Of a stretch of DNA of 64,000 bases, positions 29,625 through 39,515 are shown piece after piece; the stretch's first letter is position 1, and each line of letters begins with the position of its first letter. The translations under genes were made by a program, and so were the position numbers. The notes under the pieces were generated by a model, which did not search any database, was not told the DNA's origin, and saw only the letters and a list, made by a program, of their open reading frames with translations. The DNA lies in assembly GCF_000328475.2 (NCBI RefSeq), contig NC_026488.1:248001-312000 (forward strand), in the 5' to 3' direction. The DNA comes from Mycosarcoma maydis (Eukaryota > Basidiomycota > Ustilaginomycetes > Ustilaginales).

Positions 29625-30470
29625 ATGGCAGCTCGCCGAGTACAGGGCCGTCTTCGAGAGCTGGTACACAACTACCGAACCGTTACACAAGCTGGCACCA
29701 GCTCCTCGAGCCGGGTCACTCTAGCACCTACTGCTGCCACTGTGCCAACATGTTGGTCTAGCCCAGCTCGAGCGTTTGGTTCGGCCGCATCCAGCACATC
29801 TTCATCTTTTACTTCTGCGCCATCGACATCGGCGGTAGCTGCAAGAGGCGCCAAATTGCGCTCGTCTCCTGCACTTGGTACTAGAGTCACCGGCGAAAGT
29901 GTGCTTTCGCACTTCTCTTCGGCTCGCTTCTCTTCGACTTCATCAGATCTGCTTGGTTCGAATCCCGACCTTGCACTGCGCGCTGTTACACACGAGTCCT
30001 ATCTCAACGCACGTGAAGGTCACAACCGTCGATTTGCGTTTTTAGGCCGCAGAACGCTCAAGCTCCTCACCACGCTGTATCTGCACGCTCGTTTGCAGTC
30101 AACTACGAAAGGCGATGCTGCGCACAACTATATCAGCCGGTTGCTAGAGTCGCCTACCGGAGTTGACTCGATCCTCACAACACACAGGCTTGGAGACAAG
30201 ATCGGCAGGGAGCTCGGTCTTGAGAACGTGATGCGATGGACGCCAGCGGTATCGGATGGGCAGGTAGGACCTAGGGAGACCGGACTGTTCAAGGTTCGAG
30301 GTGTTGCAGTCGAGGCTTTGGTAGGCGCCATCTACCACCAGAAGGGCGCTTCCGAGGCTTCCAAGTTCTTCCAGCGCTGGATCTTGCCTTCCTTGTTACA
30401 CGACGGATTCCCCAGCCCTGTCCCGGAAGAGCTCAAGCAGGGTGTCGTCTCGTTGACAGCCCAACCTTGA
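29625..30470 (+). CDS. Mitochondrial ribosomal protein with degenerate RNase III fold (mL57-like)
   Basis: This is a 281-residue protein from the ATG of MAARRVQGRLREL; the longer upstream frame is probably leader. The first ~100 residues are Ser/Ala/Thr-rich and basic, fitting a mitochondrial presequence plus linker. After that comes an RNase III-like helical domain: ALRAVTHESYLNAREGHNRRFAFLGRR, then a block ending VEALVGAIYHQKG. In active RNase III the motif is RLEFLGD; here the aspartate is replaced (FLGRR), so the catalytic centre looks lost. No double-stranded RNA-binding domain follows, which favours mL57 (yeast Mrpl15) over mL44 (Mrpl3). Confidence 0.75.
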   Translation: MAARRVQGRLRELVHNYRTVTQAGTSSSSRVTLAPTAATVPTCWSSPARAFGSAASSTSSSFTSAPSTSAVAARGAKLRSSPALGTRVTGESVLSHFSSARFSSTSSDLLGSNPDLALRAVTHESYLNAREGHNRRFAFLGRRTLKLLTTLYLHARLQSTTKGDAAHNYISRLLESPTGVDSILTTHRLGDKIGRELGLENVMRWTPAVSDGQVGPRETGLFKVRGVAVEALVGAIYHQKGASEASKFFQRWILPSLLHDGFPSPVPEELKQGVVSLTAQP

Positions 30471-30660
30471 CATTTCACAACATTGTTCATATCAACACAC
30501 ATCCATTTTCGGCGCAGCTCGAAGCTCCAGAACAAAAAAAAAATAACAACAAAAAAGCATTGCGATTGTCTCGACGCAACCATGTACTACTATGCAGAAT
30601 GCACGACATTTGAAACTCTATCACGACCTCGAGTAGCTGAGCGCTGAGGGTAGGGAAGCC

Positions 30661-32520
30661 TCACTTGCTCGTCCTCGTCTTGGTCGACAAGAGCTTGTTC
30701 TGCGATTGTAGAGCCAACCAGCAGTTGCGCATGCCCGTACCCATGGTTTCGGCCTCGACTTGGTCAACGTTGGCCCACCTTCTCGTGGCCATGTCTCCGA
30801 GTCTGCTGCCAAAATTTTTGTTCTTGTCTGCCGTCGTGGTCGTGGTCGTCATCGTCGTCGACGTTTCTTGCTGGTTTGAAATTTCGCGTACAGCAGAGTC
30901 AGGACGCAGAGCGATGCTGTAGACGTGCATTGTGAGATGTAGGTGCGAAAAGATATGGGTGATGCTACCCAGATTGGTTTGGCTCTCTACGGTGTTTTTG
31001 GCATCGATGAGCGATGCGGTAAATGGATCGACAAGCTTGGCAGTAGGTTTGCTGCCGAACACCGGTTGGCGCTGATCGGACGGCGAACCGGCGGCGGTGG
31101 TGGAGAGCGTGAGCGAGGGGAACTGCCACGTGCTTGCCAGCAAACCTGAAGCGGGTCGCTGTTCAAGCAGAAACTCTCCTGAGGAGCGTTGGATGATACA
31201 GACAAGACACTCTTCCTGTCGGATCGTTTTCTTTTCTAGCTTCATTGGAAACTTGCAGATGTGCCTTTCGATGTCGATCGTCGTAAGCGCGCTTGGTTCG
31301 CGTGAAGATGCGCGTTTGCGCTTGGAAGCCGAGCGCAAGCCGAACGAGAGCGTCGCTTGACGCAAGTTGTTGATACTCTTTTGCTTGGCTACATTTGTGT
31401 CTTGATGTGTCTCAGTGGTGCTGATTGAGTCAACTTGGACAGACGGGAAGCGCTCGCAAAGCGTGCATATATCCTCGATATCCAGCACCTCTGCTCCTGC
31501 TGCTTGATTCGGCTTGTTGTTGGCTTTGATCGTATCGGCCTGCGCTTCTTGATGCGCGCTGCAAGTGGCTTGAATCGGACACTCATCGCATCTTGGCTTA
31601 GTAGGCGTACACACGGTGCTACCGAGCTCCATCAATGCTTGGTTCCACTGTCCCGGCACTGTCGCCTTTCCACCTCGCAGCGCGGACGCTTTGTGCACCA
31701 ACTTGGTTGCTGTTGCCCACATCAGATGCGAGGTCAGCTTGGTTTTGGGATTGGCATACAGCGCGAGCTGCCTCGACAGAACGCGCACCACGTTACCATC
31801 GATGATGGGAACGGCCTGGCCGAAGACGATCGAGGAGATCGCACCGGCAGTGTACGGTCCGACACCGGGTACGTTTTTCTCGAGCTCTTGCGGCGTCTCC
31901 GGTAGAAGTCCCATCATGTGTGGATCAGCAACTACTCGCTTCGCCGCGGTGTGGATGCGCGTTGCTCTGCTGTAGTATCCAAGCCCCCTCCATGCAGCAA
32001 GCACCGCTTCTGGGTCGGCGGCTGCAAGCGCTTCTATGGTAGGCCACTTGTTCATCCAATTCAACCAGTACGTCTTAACTGTCTCTACTCGTGTTTGCTG
32101 AAGCATGATCTCCGATATCCACACTTGGTATGCTCTTTTTTTTCTCGCCTCCCTCAACTTGGCCGCGTCGGAGTAATGAGAAGCGTCGATGAAATCTGCA
32201 CGCCATGGCATATCTCGTTTGGACGATACCGTTTCGAACCAGGTGAGCAGCGCAATAATGGCGTCTGGGTGGTCGAGCAGTTGAGGACGGTGGTACGACG
32301 CGCTGTGCATTCGCGCGGGTAGACGTGCCGGTGCACGCGCATGGCGTGATGAACTTGGAGCGTCCAGAATTGCCGCTATCTTGAAAACAGATGATTCCGA
32401 GTCTCCTAGTGAGCGGTGCGCCTTTTTGATAGGTCTATGCGCGGAAGGCGGCGGCGACGCGCAAGGTGAATAGTCATCTCGGCTTGAAGAGGCTGCTCGA
32501 CGCTTGGTTGAGACCGCCAT
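30661..32520 (-). CDS. MUTYH: Adenine DNA glycosylase MutY/MUTYH
   Basis: The protein has 619 residues from the ATG of MAVSTKRRAASSSRDD. It removes adenine paired with 8-oxoguanine. The HhH-GPD core has VWISEIMLQQTRVETV (catalytic Glu), AWRGLGYYSRA, LEKNVPGVGPYTAGAI (helix-hairpin-helix), and VPIIDGNVVRVLSR with the catalytic Asp. It ends with a [4Fe-4S] loop CTPTKPRCDECPIQATC, which shows the exact C-x6-C-x2-C-x5-C spacing. The C-terminal third holds a Nudix-like domain as expected for the 8-oxoG-sensing part. The basic N-terminus (KRRAASSSR and PIKKAHR) may carry nuclear or mitochondrial targeting. The gene is convergent with the mL57-like gene and has no introns. Confidence 0.95.
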   Translation of the reverse strand: MAVSTKRRAASSSRDDYSPCASPPPSAHRPIKKAHRSLGDSESSVFKIAAILDAPSSSRHARAPARLPARMHSASYHRPQLLDHPDAIIALLTWFETVSSKRDMPWRADFIDASHYSDAAKLREARKKRAYQVWISEIMLQQTRVETVKTYWLNWMNKWPTIEALAAADPEAVLAAWRGLGYYSRATRIHTAAKRVVADPHMMGLLPETPQELEKNVPGVGPYTAGAISSIVFGQAVPIIDGNVVRVLSRQLALYANPKTKLTSHLMWATATKLVHKASALRGGKATVPGQWNQALMELGSTVCTPTKPRCDECPIQATCSAHQEAQADTIKANNKPNQAAGAEVLDIEDICTLCERFPSVQVDSISTTETHQDTNVAKQKSINNLRQATLSFGLRSASKRKRASSREPSALTTIDIERHICKFPMKLEKKTIRQEECLVCIIQRSSGEFLLEQRPASGLLASTWQFPSLTLSTTAAGSPSDQRQPVFGSKPTAKLVDPFTASLIDAKNTVESQTNLGSITHIFSHLHLTMHVYSIALRPDSAVREISNQQETSTTMTTTTTTADKNKNFGSRLGDMATRRWANVDQVEAETMGTGMRNCWLALQSQNKLLSTKTRTSK

Positions 32521-32765
32521 GACGGTCGCCCTGTCCACGCCGAAAAAAAACAGGCGAGTTTGTACGGCTTGTAGCCAAATTGATATGGCGACAGCGATAT
32601 GCAACTGGGCGATGGATGCAAACGGCCAGAACGAGACGCATGGACGGCCAAGCGTTTGGGAAGGATGTCGTGCTTGATGTCAGTGAGAGCGTTGCTCAAG
32701 CTTGTACGGTGTACTCACGAGTGTTGGTCTCGCGAGACAGCACCGCGTCGCGTCAAATGAGCGAT

Positions 32766-32832
32766 CAATCGTGAATCACGAATCGCAGAATCGCAGAATC
32801 GTGAATTTTTATCATTCACGATTCACGATTAA
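32766..32832. repeat. Heptamer cluster between tandem minus-strand genes
   Basis: Copies such as AATCGTGAATCACGAATCGC and ATTCACGATTCACGATTAAT lie in the 32521-32980 gap. No gene was seen in that gap. Confidence 0.85.
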
Positions 32833-32980
32833 TAAAATCAATACAGTGCGAGTAAGTGACAAGTTGCGATGTGTTCTCTTTGCCATTCGTGATTCGTGAC
32901 TGGCCGGCATATCAACATATAGGCAATCAATGGTATATATGACGCTTTGAAACATGTTGCCGGGTATATATATGGTGAGA

Positions 32981-33859
32981 CTATTGGTGACCAAAGAGTT
33001 GCTCGCAGCGTTGTCGAGTCTTAGCGATGGCGTTGAGCAAGTGCCAATTCCTCCATTGCGCCGTCTTTGAGCTGCCGACGGTTGATTCGAGATAAGCGAG
33101 CAACTCTTTCCAGTGCATCGCATACTGTCCATCCTCATTGATCTCTTTGTCTAGCTCCTTGTCGTCCAGCTCGGGATCAGTGACAATGGTAGAGTCGATG
33201 CGAGTGCTGCTGCTAGAAGAAGGAGCTTCCTGCGGCTGTGAGCTGGTAGCATCGAACGAGGTGTGAACACGTATGCCAGGCGATCCACTGTTGCCGGCTG
33301 AATTTGGCGACTTCTGAGAGCCTATGGCACCCTTTTTGATGCCAGCAATCACCCTATTTAGCACTGTCTCAACCAACGCGTTTGCGGCAGTAGCGCTTTC
33401 ATGCACCTCGTTTGGATCAACCACGATGCGTTCCAAGTGGTCTTTCCTGATTCGATGTTGCTTCGCCCATTGGGGCGAGCGAAAGGTGGCATAATCCTCG
33501 TCGAATGTGTCTCTCACCACGTGCTCCACGAGCTTGAAAACGCGTTCGCTCGGTGTTTGTGAATGTGCTGGTAGCTGAGGAAGCGGCAGTGGCCACGAGT
33601 AGTTCCACACCTCTCCTACCGGATAGCGCTGTTTGAGGCGGTCGAGCTTGCGTGCTTTGTTCTGTGCTTCTTGCTCTGATGACGAGAACAGACGTTTTCG
33701 TGGCAGTTGTGAGTGCGAACGAGCCACATCCTCGGCGTAGCGAGAGAGCGAGTTGAGGAGCGTATAGTGCTTGAGGATGAACGAGTCGGATACCATGGCT
33801 CGTCTGCGAGCTTGAGTGCGGACTTTGGCTGGTGCAAGCGACGATCGTGGACGCGCCAT
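32981..33859 (-). CDS. Orphan protein, 292 aa, basic N-terminus
   Basis: This is an intact intronless frame with a clear ATG (MARPRSSLAPAKVRTQARRR). I do not recognise the family. The first ~90 residues are basic and predicted helical (SDSFILKHYTLLNSLSRYAE, then KARKLDRLKQRYPVGEVWNY). The centre is predicted helical (TAANALVETVLNRVIAGIKKG). A Ser-rich linker with acidic residues follows, and the C-terminus has WKELLAYLES and WRNWHLLNAIAKTRQRCEQL. The arrangement suggests a soluble nuclear or chromatin-associated protein, but that is only an impression from composition. The 5' side faces a long heptamer array at about 34.0 kb. Confidence 0.65.
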   Translation of the reverse strand: MARPRSSLAPAKVRTQARRRAMVSDSFILKHYTLLNSLSRYAEDVARSHSQLPRKRLFSSSEQEAQNKARKLDRLKQRYPVGEVWNYSWPLPLPQLPAHSQTPSERVFKLVEHVVRDTFDEDYATFRSPQWAKQHRIRKDHLERIVVDPNEVHESATAANALVETVLNRVIAGIKKGAIGSQKSPNSAGNSGSPGIRVHTSFDATSSQPQEAPSSSSSTRIDSTIVTDPELDDKELDKEINEDGQYAMHWKELLAYLESTVGSSKTAQWRNWHLLNAIAKTRQRCEQLFGHQ

Positions 33860-33998
33860 GTTGGCTGAACTTGGCTTGGCTTTGCCGCCACGATCCGGCT
33901 TGGAGGCCAGTGACCCGATCGGTGTTGTGGAGTGTGACTGTGATGCGGATCAAGCCGAGAAAGCGAGCGAGTAAACTTGTCAAAAGTATCTGTTGTCC

Positions 33999-34056
33999 AT
34001 TCGTGATTCGTGATTCGTGATTCGTGATTCGTGATTCGTGATTCGTGATTCGTGAT
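33999..34056 (+). repeat. Longest perfect heptamer array, (ATTCGTG)8
   Basis: About eight head-to-tail ATTCGTG units lie between the orphan gene and OST4. It is the cleanest tandem array in the window. Confidence 0.95.
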
Positions 34057-34305
34057 TTGATTCAGGGTCCAAAGCTAGCTTTTCTGCAGCTTCACGGCCG
34101 AAAAGAAACCCGTGACTGGCGAAATTTCCACGTTACGCACACGTAAGTCACGAGTAGCAGCCGGAGCAGCCGCACTCAGCACTGGCCATGCACATCCTGT
34201 CACGTATGCTGGACAACGTATTCTTCCAAACGGCTTTGGCTCGCAACCCATCTCATACCCTTCCTGCGTCCTTGACGAGACGGTGCGACGATAGCTTGTG
34301 CAAGC

Positions 34306-34559
34306 ATGATTAGCGACGTGACCTTATCCGCGCTAGCCAACTGGCTCGGCAGTCTCACCATGATCTTGATCGTCGTATATCACGTAAGTGCCAACCCGGC
34401 TCTGGTCTGTCATGATCGAGTGCGCCGAGACCAAGGTGCGATTTCTGACAGCTCTATACTGACTCGACGCTCATGTTTTGCTTAATCGTATCAAAGGCAT
34501 TAAGCGTAAATGTCAAGAGGAATCAAGAGACAGCGAGAAAGGTCGCCGCTTCGACATAG
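34306..34559 (+). CDS. OST4: Oligosaccharyltransferase subunit Ost4 (46 aa, two exons)
   Basis: Exon 1 (34306-34383) encodes MISDVTLSALANWLGSLTMI and ends LIVVYH. A 113-bp intron (donor GTAAGT, acceptor TCAAAG) follows. Exon 2 (34497-34559) begins ALSVNVKRNQE. Yeast Ost4 begins MISDEQLN and human OST4 MITDVQLA. Both have one membrane helix, a YH pair at its end and, in the human protein, a similar AVNNPKKQE tail, so this matches over the full length. Ost4 is a tiny membrane protein of the ER needed for assembly of Stt3 into the N-glycosylation complex. The protein is too short for ordinary gene finding. Another acceptor at about 34450 would give a longer but unrelated tail. Confidence 0.9.
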
Positions 34560-36117
34560 GCTTGCAACGTACTGTTCTGCTGACTCGACCGTACTTTCAG
34601 CCTCACATTTCATCGACTCTCTCGCCGCTCTCTCTAAAACCCTCTCTCACCAACGCACACACCCACACGCCGCCTTCAACGATGGCGCCGTATTCTAGCC
34701 ATCCGACTGCTCGCACCACCTGTACATTATAAGCCTCAATGCGTGCATCCGCCATCAAGTGCTGAGAGAGTCGTGGTTGGTACGTGTGATCTAGCATCGT
34801 GCTGCGTGTGTAAAGCTCGAAAGCGCTGCAAACCACGCTGCCAAGCTTGATTCTGACATGTCGCCTATACGCTGCTTGCAGAAGACGACCTATCTGTGTC
34901 CGAGTGACCACTTGTGCGCGCGCATCGATCGTCGTCGGCTGCAGCTCACACGCCGACTCACGCCAGTGTGATACAAAGTTCTGCAGCGTATTGCCGCACC
35001 TTTCCGTTGCACTTGACTTTACACTGTGTCCACGTCGCGACCATGTCTGAATCTACCACTCCAAGATCATGCGCACACGGACGGATCCGTCCAAGCCTAG
35101 CTCTACCATCCAAATGGGCGTCATTGCGATGCACTGACGTGGTGACAATGATTTCGCCGACGCTCTCGTTCCCCATGTACGCAGCTACTTCGGATCGCAT
35201 TGCCAGCACGAGGTGGATAACGATGCTGTGCGAGTACACGTCCACGCCATTGACACGAACAGTACTCTGCGAGCGATCGAGGCACAAGGCGCGGTATGGT
35301 TCGGAATGCGCCGACGTATGTCTACTTTGGCGCATCGGCCTTGTCGGGTTCTCACATTCCAGCTGTGCTCAGCTGTGCTCAGCTGTGCTGACCTTGAGCC
35401 ATGTCGGCCACATCCAGCAAACGGACGTGGCCAACTCGCCTTCCCAAGTCCTTACGTCCACAGCACTTGCTTGAAGCGCAAAACGAGATCGAGTCACTCA
35501 ACGATATGCGCATCCGCAACAGGCGCATCGATTTCGTAGCCTTGAGCCAAGCAGCCCTCTCGGCCAGCCCGGACGTGTTGTGTGCGTTGCAGCTGCTTGC
35601 AAGCTTTGCTGCTCGGAAAAAGTGAAAGCGGGAGAGCTCAACGTCTCACTACTGCCGGTTGCCTCCATCTTTACGGATCCAGCATCACCCGTTCCACCCA
35701 ATCCACCTCAAGATGCAACCACTTTATCTGCGTTGCAGATCTCTATGTCGTCCAATGTCCAATGCGACAACACCGCCTCAGCGTAAAGATCTACGATCTG
35801 GTTCGTCTAACAATGCGGTACCTCAGACCGACTACTTGACCCAGTCGCACATCCAAGCTGTCGCCGACCGCATCTCGCAGCCTGAAAAACAAGCTCGGCA
35901 GCCATGCTCTGGCATGCATGCGTAGCTGCCTGCCATGACGGCCATGTTGATCCAGATGGTGGAATGTGTGGCATCACGCTAGCGTGTGAGGAAGCCGAAA
36001 CGCAGAATGTGGTGATGTGACATGTTGTCGAGGTGTAAAGCAAGACGCACGAGATTGTGTAGATGGATCGAGGTGATGAGATTGCAGGATGAAGCGACAA
36101 TTGCATGATGCGGACAT
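34560..36117. other. Intergenic with scattered protein-like open stretches
   Basis: No complete gene could be assembled. A CT-rich stretch followed by a short ATG frame lies at 34682-34729. At 35043-35340 a frame with one TGA reads HEVDNDAVRVHVHAIDTN. A 10-bp direct repeat (AGCTGTGCTC, three units) is at 35361-35390. A 74-codon frame at 35401 is listed separately. A spliced or decayed gene may exist, but I could not resolve it. Confidence 0.5.
35401..35625 (+). CDS. Possible small protein or exon, 74 aa, unrecognised
   Basis: An ATG-initiated frame with G/C-rich third positions and the central stretch LLEAQNEIESLNDMRIRNRR, predicted helical, ends in LLASFAARKK-stop. It may be a small protein or the last exon of a gene whose other exons lie upstream. 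I do not recognise it. Confidence 0.35.
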   Translation: MSATSSKRTWPTRLPKSLRPQHLLEAQNEIESLNDMRIRNRRIDFVALSQAALSASPDVLCALQLLASFAARKK

Positions 36118-36877
36118 CTATTCGTCCTCCTCCTCGTCGTCCGCTTCTGCGTCTGCGCTGAATGCACCCTCCTTAGGAGCCTGTGCGATGGTGAAAGTCA
36201 ACAGGAAACGAGTGCAGCTCGCCAGTTAGAATGCTGACAAAGAGCGTTGTGGATGCGCGAGATCTACGAAGCCAAACTTACTGCTACTTGTTCACCTCCC
36301 AGTTCAGTGGCGAGTCCATCTCTGGGATAGGTCTATATAGAGCGAAGCGAAACGAATCGAAGCGAGAGTGATCAGACTCGGTGGTGCATTGTGCAAGTAT
36401 TGATTGAAGCAGTGAGCAACTTACCCTTGGAAGCGCGGGTTTTTCGGGGGTAGCGGCGTAGACTGTCGAGCCGAAAAGAACGACGACGCCGATAGCGACG
36501 AGGAATTGACGAAGTGCGGAAGTGGCGGGAATTGCGTGAACGTCGGGAGCCCAAACAGAGAGCACATCGTCTTGCTCGTGAGGCTGTCAAAGTACGAAAC
36601 AGGAAAGAGAATCAGCTGCCGTTGCTTCGATTGCGTCGATGATTCCAAAGATACTCACAGTTTCGCCAAAGTTGCGCTTCTCTTGTGGATCCCACCACTT
36701 GGGCGAGTATTTGCGCTGCTGCTGGCTGACGAACGGAAGGTCCGGATAGTCGCCCAGTTGCGGATCTTTGGAGGCGTTGACTCTCGAGGTGGAAAGGTGA
36801 CGAAGAGGCGTCGAGGTGGTTCGAAGCACCGCACTCGAACGAGAGGCCCCAGCAGCTGCCTGTCGTAGAAGAGACAT
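36118..36877 (-). CDS. NDUFB8: Complex I accessory subunit, NDUFB8/ASHI type (163 aa, four exons)
   Basis: Exons are 36877-36659, 36583-36425, 36332-36282 and 36180-36118. All introns are GT-AG and in phase 0, and the lengths (219, 159, 51, 63 nt) are each divisible by three. The N-terminus is a basic, Arg/Ser-rich mitochondrial presequence (MSLLRQAAAGASRSS). The mature part has DPQLGDYPDLPFVSQQQRKY, WWDPQEKRNFGET and, across the first junction, PHEQDDVLSVWAPDVH. A single membrane helix (FLVAIGVVVLFGSTVYAAT) follows. After it come YPRDGL and an acidic C-terminus. This matches NDUFB8, a membrane-arm subunit of mitochondrial NADH dehydrogenase. Confidence 0.88.
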
Positions 36878-37654
36878 GATGTTGTGGTGCGGTTGTTATA
36901 GATTCAGAGAAGGACGATGGATGACCATTAGAAACGATGGAATCGGTCCAGTTGCCAAGTTGCGATGCGATATGATTTGTGATTGGTGATTCTGAACTGG
37001 GCAAGGCATCTAACCTGTGAATTTCGAGGGAATCCACATGTTAAGGCGCCATTTATACAGAGACAAGGTCGAAAGCGGTGATCGATACACGATCTGCACG
37101 GTGGTTTGAAAGGCTGCTATCTTGTACTGCTGCTAAACAAGAAGGAAAGCCGTCGCGCTTAGACCAGCTTGATCAACTCACGACTCACGACTTATTCAAC
37201 AGCGTGTTCAAGTTTTCGGGTGTTATGCTTCCAAGTAGTTTTTTTGGCGATTGGCTTGAATTTGGCCTGCTTTCCAAAAGTTGAAAATGGGTCAAATCTG
37301 AATTTGAATACAAAATTCCGTTATTTGAGTGGTTTAGCTAACTGACTCCGTGACGGGCTGGTATGCCGGCAGTGTGTGGTTCAACTCGCCACGACGTTTT
37401 CTGGCAGCCGCGTCGTGCAGGCAGGTGGGCTATGCGTGCGAGTCGTGAGTCGAGACTGGCTCAGCAGCCGTCAAATTACGGAATTGCTGAGCGCGGTTTG
37501 GTGTGGCTTTGGCTCTTTTTCTTTGCTTTGGACTGAGTGACTGGCTGGCTGTGCCTCGTGCACGACTGGCTGAGCGTGTTAACTTGGGTTATCCTGAGGC
37601 TTGGCCTGCGTCAGCTCCATGTTGGCTGCTCGTCAACACCGTTCGATTTGACCA

Positions 37655-37864
37655 TCATCCTCTTGTTGCGGTTGTCTCGATCATACCCTCAAAAGCCAGT
37701 CTGTCTTCTTCGATCTGCATTTCTCTCACCTCCAGCACGTCATACGCAGCACTTGTTCCAGCTTCTTCGAGCTCGAACCACTCATCTCTCGACGCATCCG
37801 CATAGATACGTTTCCGCATAGCCGTCTCCATCTTGGCATCGTGTACGGTTGTCTTTTCTCGCAT
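37655..37864 (-). CDS. Possible small protein, 69 aa, unrecognised
   Basis: The frame runs from the ATG of MREKTTVHDAKMETAMRKR to a stop and has an acidic, probably helical part (DEWFELEEAGTSAAYDVLEV). It lies antisense in the upstream region of the PP2A gene. It may be chance, since no homology or splice support is visible. The rest of 36878-38054 shows no gene. Confidence 0.25.
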   Translation of the reverse strand: MREKTTVHDAKMETAMRKRIYADASRDEWFELEEAGTSAAYDVLEVREMQIEEDRLAFEGMIETTATRG

Positions 37865-37897
37865 TGCGTACCTTTGACCTGATCTCAGCTTCTGCAC

Positions 37898-37904
37898 ATA
37901 TATA
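37898..37904 (+). promoter_or_regulatory. TATA-like element upstream of the PP2A catalytic gene
   Basis: ATATATA lies about 150 bp upstream of the start codon at 38055 in a pyrimidine-rich region. This is a weak call based on sequence alone. Confidence 0.3.
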
Positions 37905-38054
37905 CCCTCCAAGCACACGCACGCCGTTTTGCAAGGAGTATCTCGTTGAAACGTCGCCTCGGTTTCTAGGCACATCCACCAAAGCTCTCTTGCTCTTATC
38001 ATTATTTTTCATCGATCTTGACCAATCCTAGACTACTTTACAACCAAGCACACC

Positions 38055-39093
38055 ATGGTCGACATCACGGAGCAGGATGCGTGGATCGCGCATCTCAGCG
38101 AGTGCAAACAGCTCTCGGAAAACGATATCAAGCGTCTCTGCGACAAGGCTCGCGAAATCTTGCTCGGCGAGTCCAACGTCCAACCTGTTCGCTGCCCCGT
38201 TACTGTATGCGGTGACATTCACGGCCAATTTCACGACTTGTCAGAGCTCTTCCGCATCGGTGGCAACTCACCTGATACCAACTACCTGTTTATGGGCGAT
38301 TACGTTGACCGTGGTTACTACTCGGTCGAGACCGTCACGTTGCTCGTGGCACTCAAGGTGCGCTACCGTGACCGCGTCACCATCTTGCGTGGTAACCACG
38401 AATCGCGACAAATTACCCAGGTCTACGGTTTCTACGACGAATGCCTAAGGAAATATGGCAATGCGAATGTGTGGAAGTACTTTACCGATCTTTTCGATTA
38501 TCTTCCATTGACCGCCTTGATTGACGACCAGGTAAGTAGAAACAACAGCTTGCCCTGCCGGCTTGCTCTGCCGGCTTGCCCTTCCCGGCGGTTGCACCTT
38601 GAATTCACGCTGACCGACTTGGCGCTCATTGTCTGTTTGCTTTAATTAGATCTTCTGTCTGCACGGCGGTCTTTCACCGTCTATCGACACTCTGGACCAC
38701 ATTCGATCCATCGACCGTATCCAAGAAGTGCCGCACGAAGGTCCTATGTGTGACTTGCTGTGGTCTGACCCAGATGACCGATGTGGATGGGGCATCTCGC
38801 CACGAGGTGCGGGCTACACGTTTGGCCAAGACATTTCGGAAGCGTTCAACCACAACAATGGCCTGACACTGGTGGCACGAGCACATCAATTGGTCATGGA
38901 CGGATTCAACTGGTCGCAAGAGCGTAACGTTGTTACCATCTTTTCGGCACCCAACTACTGCTACCGATGCGGCAACCAGGCAGCCATCATGGAAATCGAC
39001 GAGAACCTCAAGTATACCTTTTTGCAGTTTGACCCAGCTCCGCGTGCCGGCGAGCCGTTGGTCTCGAGACGCGTGCCGGATTACTTTTTGTAA
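38055..39093 (+). CDS. Serine/threonine phosphatase PP2A catalytic subunit (306 aa, two exons)
   Basis: Exon 1 is 38055-38531 and exon 2 is 38650-39093, with a 118-bp GT-AG intron (GTAAGT...AATTAG). The metallophosphatase signatures are GDIHG (53-57), GDYVDRG (81-87) and GNHE (113-116). The second exon carries the conserved [16 protein letters not shown] and [11 protein letters not shown] blocks. The C-terminus is RRVPDYFL, matching the YFL tail of PP2A that is carboxymethylated and recruits regulatory B subunits. PP4 and PP6 also end in FL but differ in the preceding residues. The enzyme acts with A and B subunits in cell-cycle and stress control. Confidence 0.93.
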
Positions 39094-39515
39094 GATTAGT
39101 AGGATGTGTGAATGGTGTTGCGAGCCAGTTGAAGACGAGGAAGCGTGTGAATTTGTGTGTCTGCGCACGGTGAAAATCACGACTGTGATTGTGTTTGTGT
39201 GCTGTTAGGTGCAGTGACAGTGCAAGGCGCTGGTGAGCGAAGCATGCACGGCAAAGTTGCTTCAAGGGAGGGAGTTTCGCCAGCTTTGACCGTACGTTGT
39301 TCGCACATTCGTTCCACGTATCAGCAGTCTGCCGCATTGGGTGGAGAAGCGAGTGATGCTGAGCGCGGACGTGGGAGCGGGAGGAGGAAGCAGAGTTACA
39401 AGGGCAGGTGGGTCAGTGGAATGATATTGATTTCTTGTACAAGAGGGATGAGATGCATCTACAGGAAGGAAATTGTGAATCGAGAGCAAGTGTGAGATTC
39501 ACGAGTGGAGCCGAG
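39094..39515. other. Intergenic between convergent 3' ends
   Basis: No gene was seen. GT-rich sequence is present (for example 39143-39200). Confidence 0.5.

Noticed and set aside
29945..29960. GGTTCGAATCCC, resembling a tRNA T-loop
   Set aside because: It lies in the coding frame of the mL57-like gene, and no acceptor stem or anticodon arm fits around it.
33999..34056. Interstitial telomere repeat
   Set aside because: The unit ATTCGTG does not resemble TTAGGG-type telomere repeats known from basidiomycetes.
34682..34860. Cys-rich frame (CCVCKARKRCKPRC) that could suggest a zinc cluster
   Set aside because: No start codon, wrong spacing for a Zn2Cys6 domain, and the upstream part of the frame is low-complexity leader.
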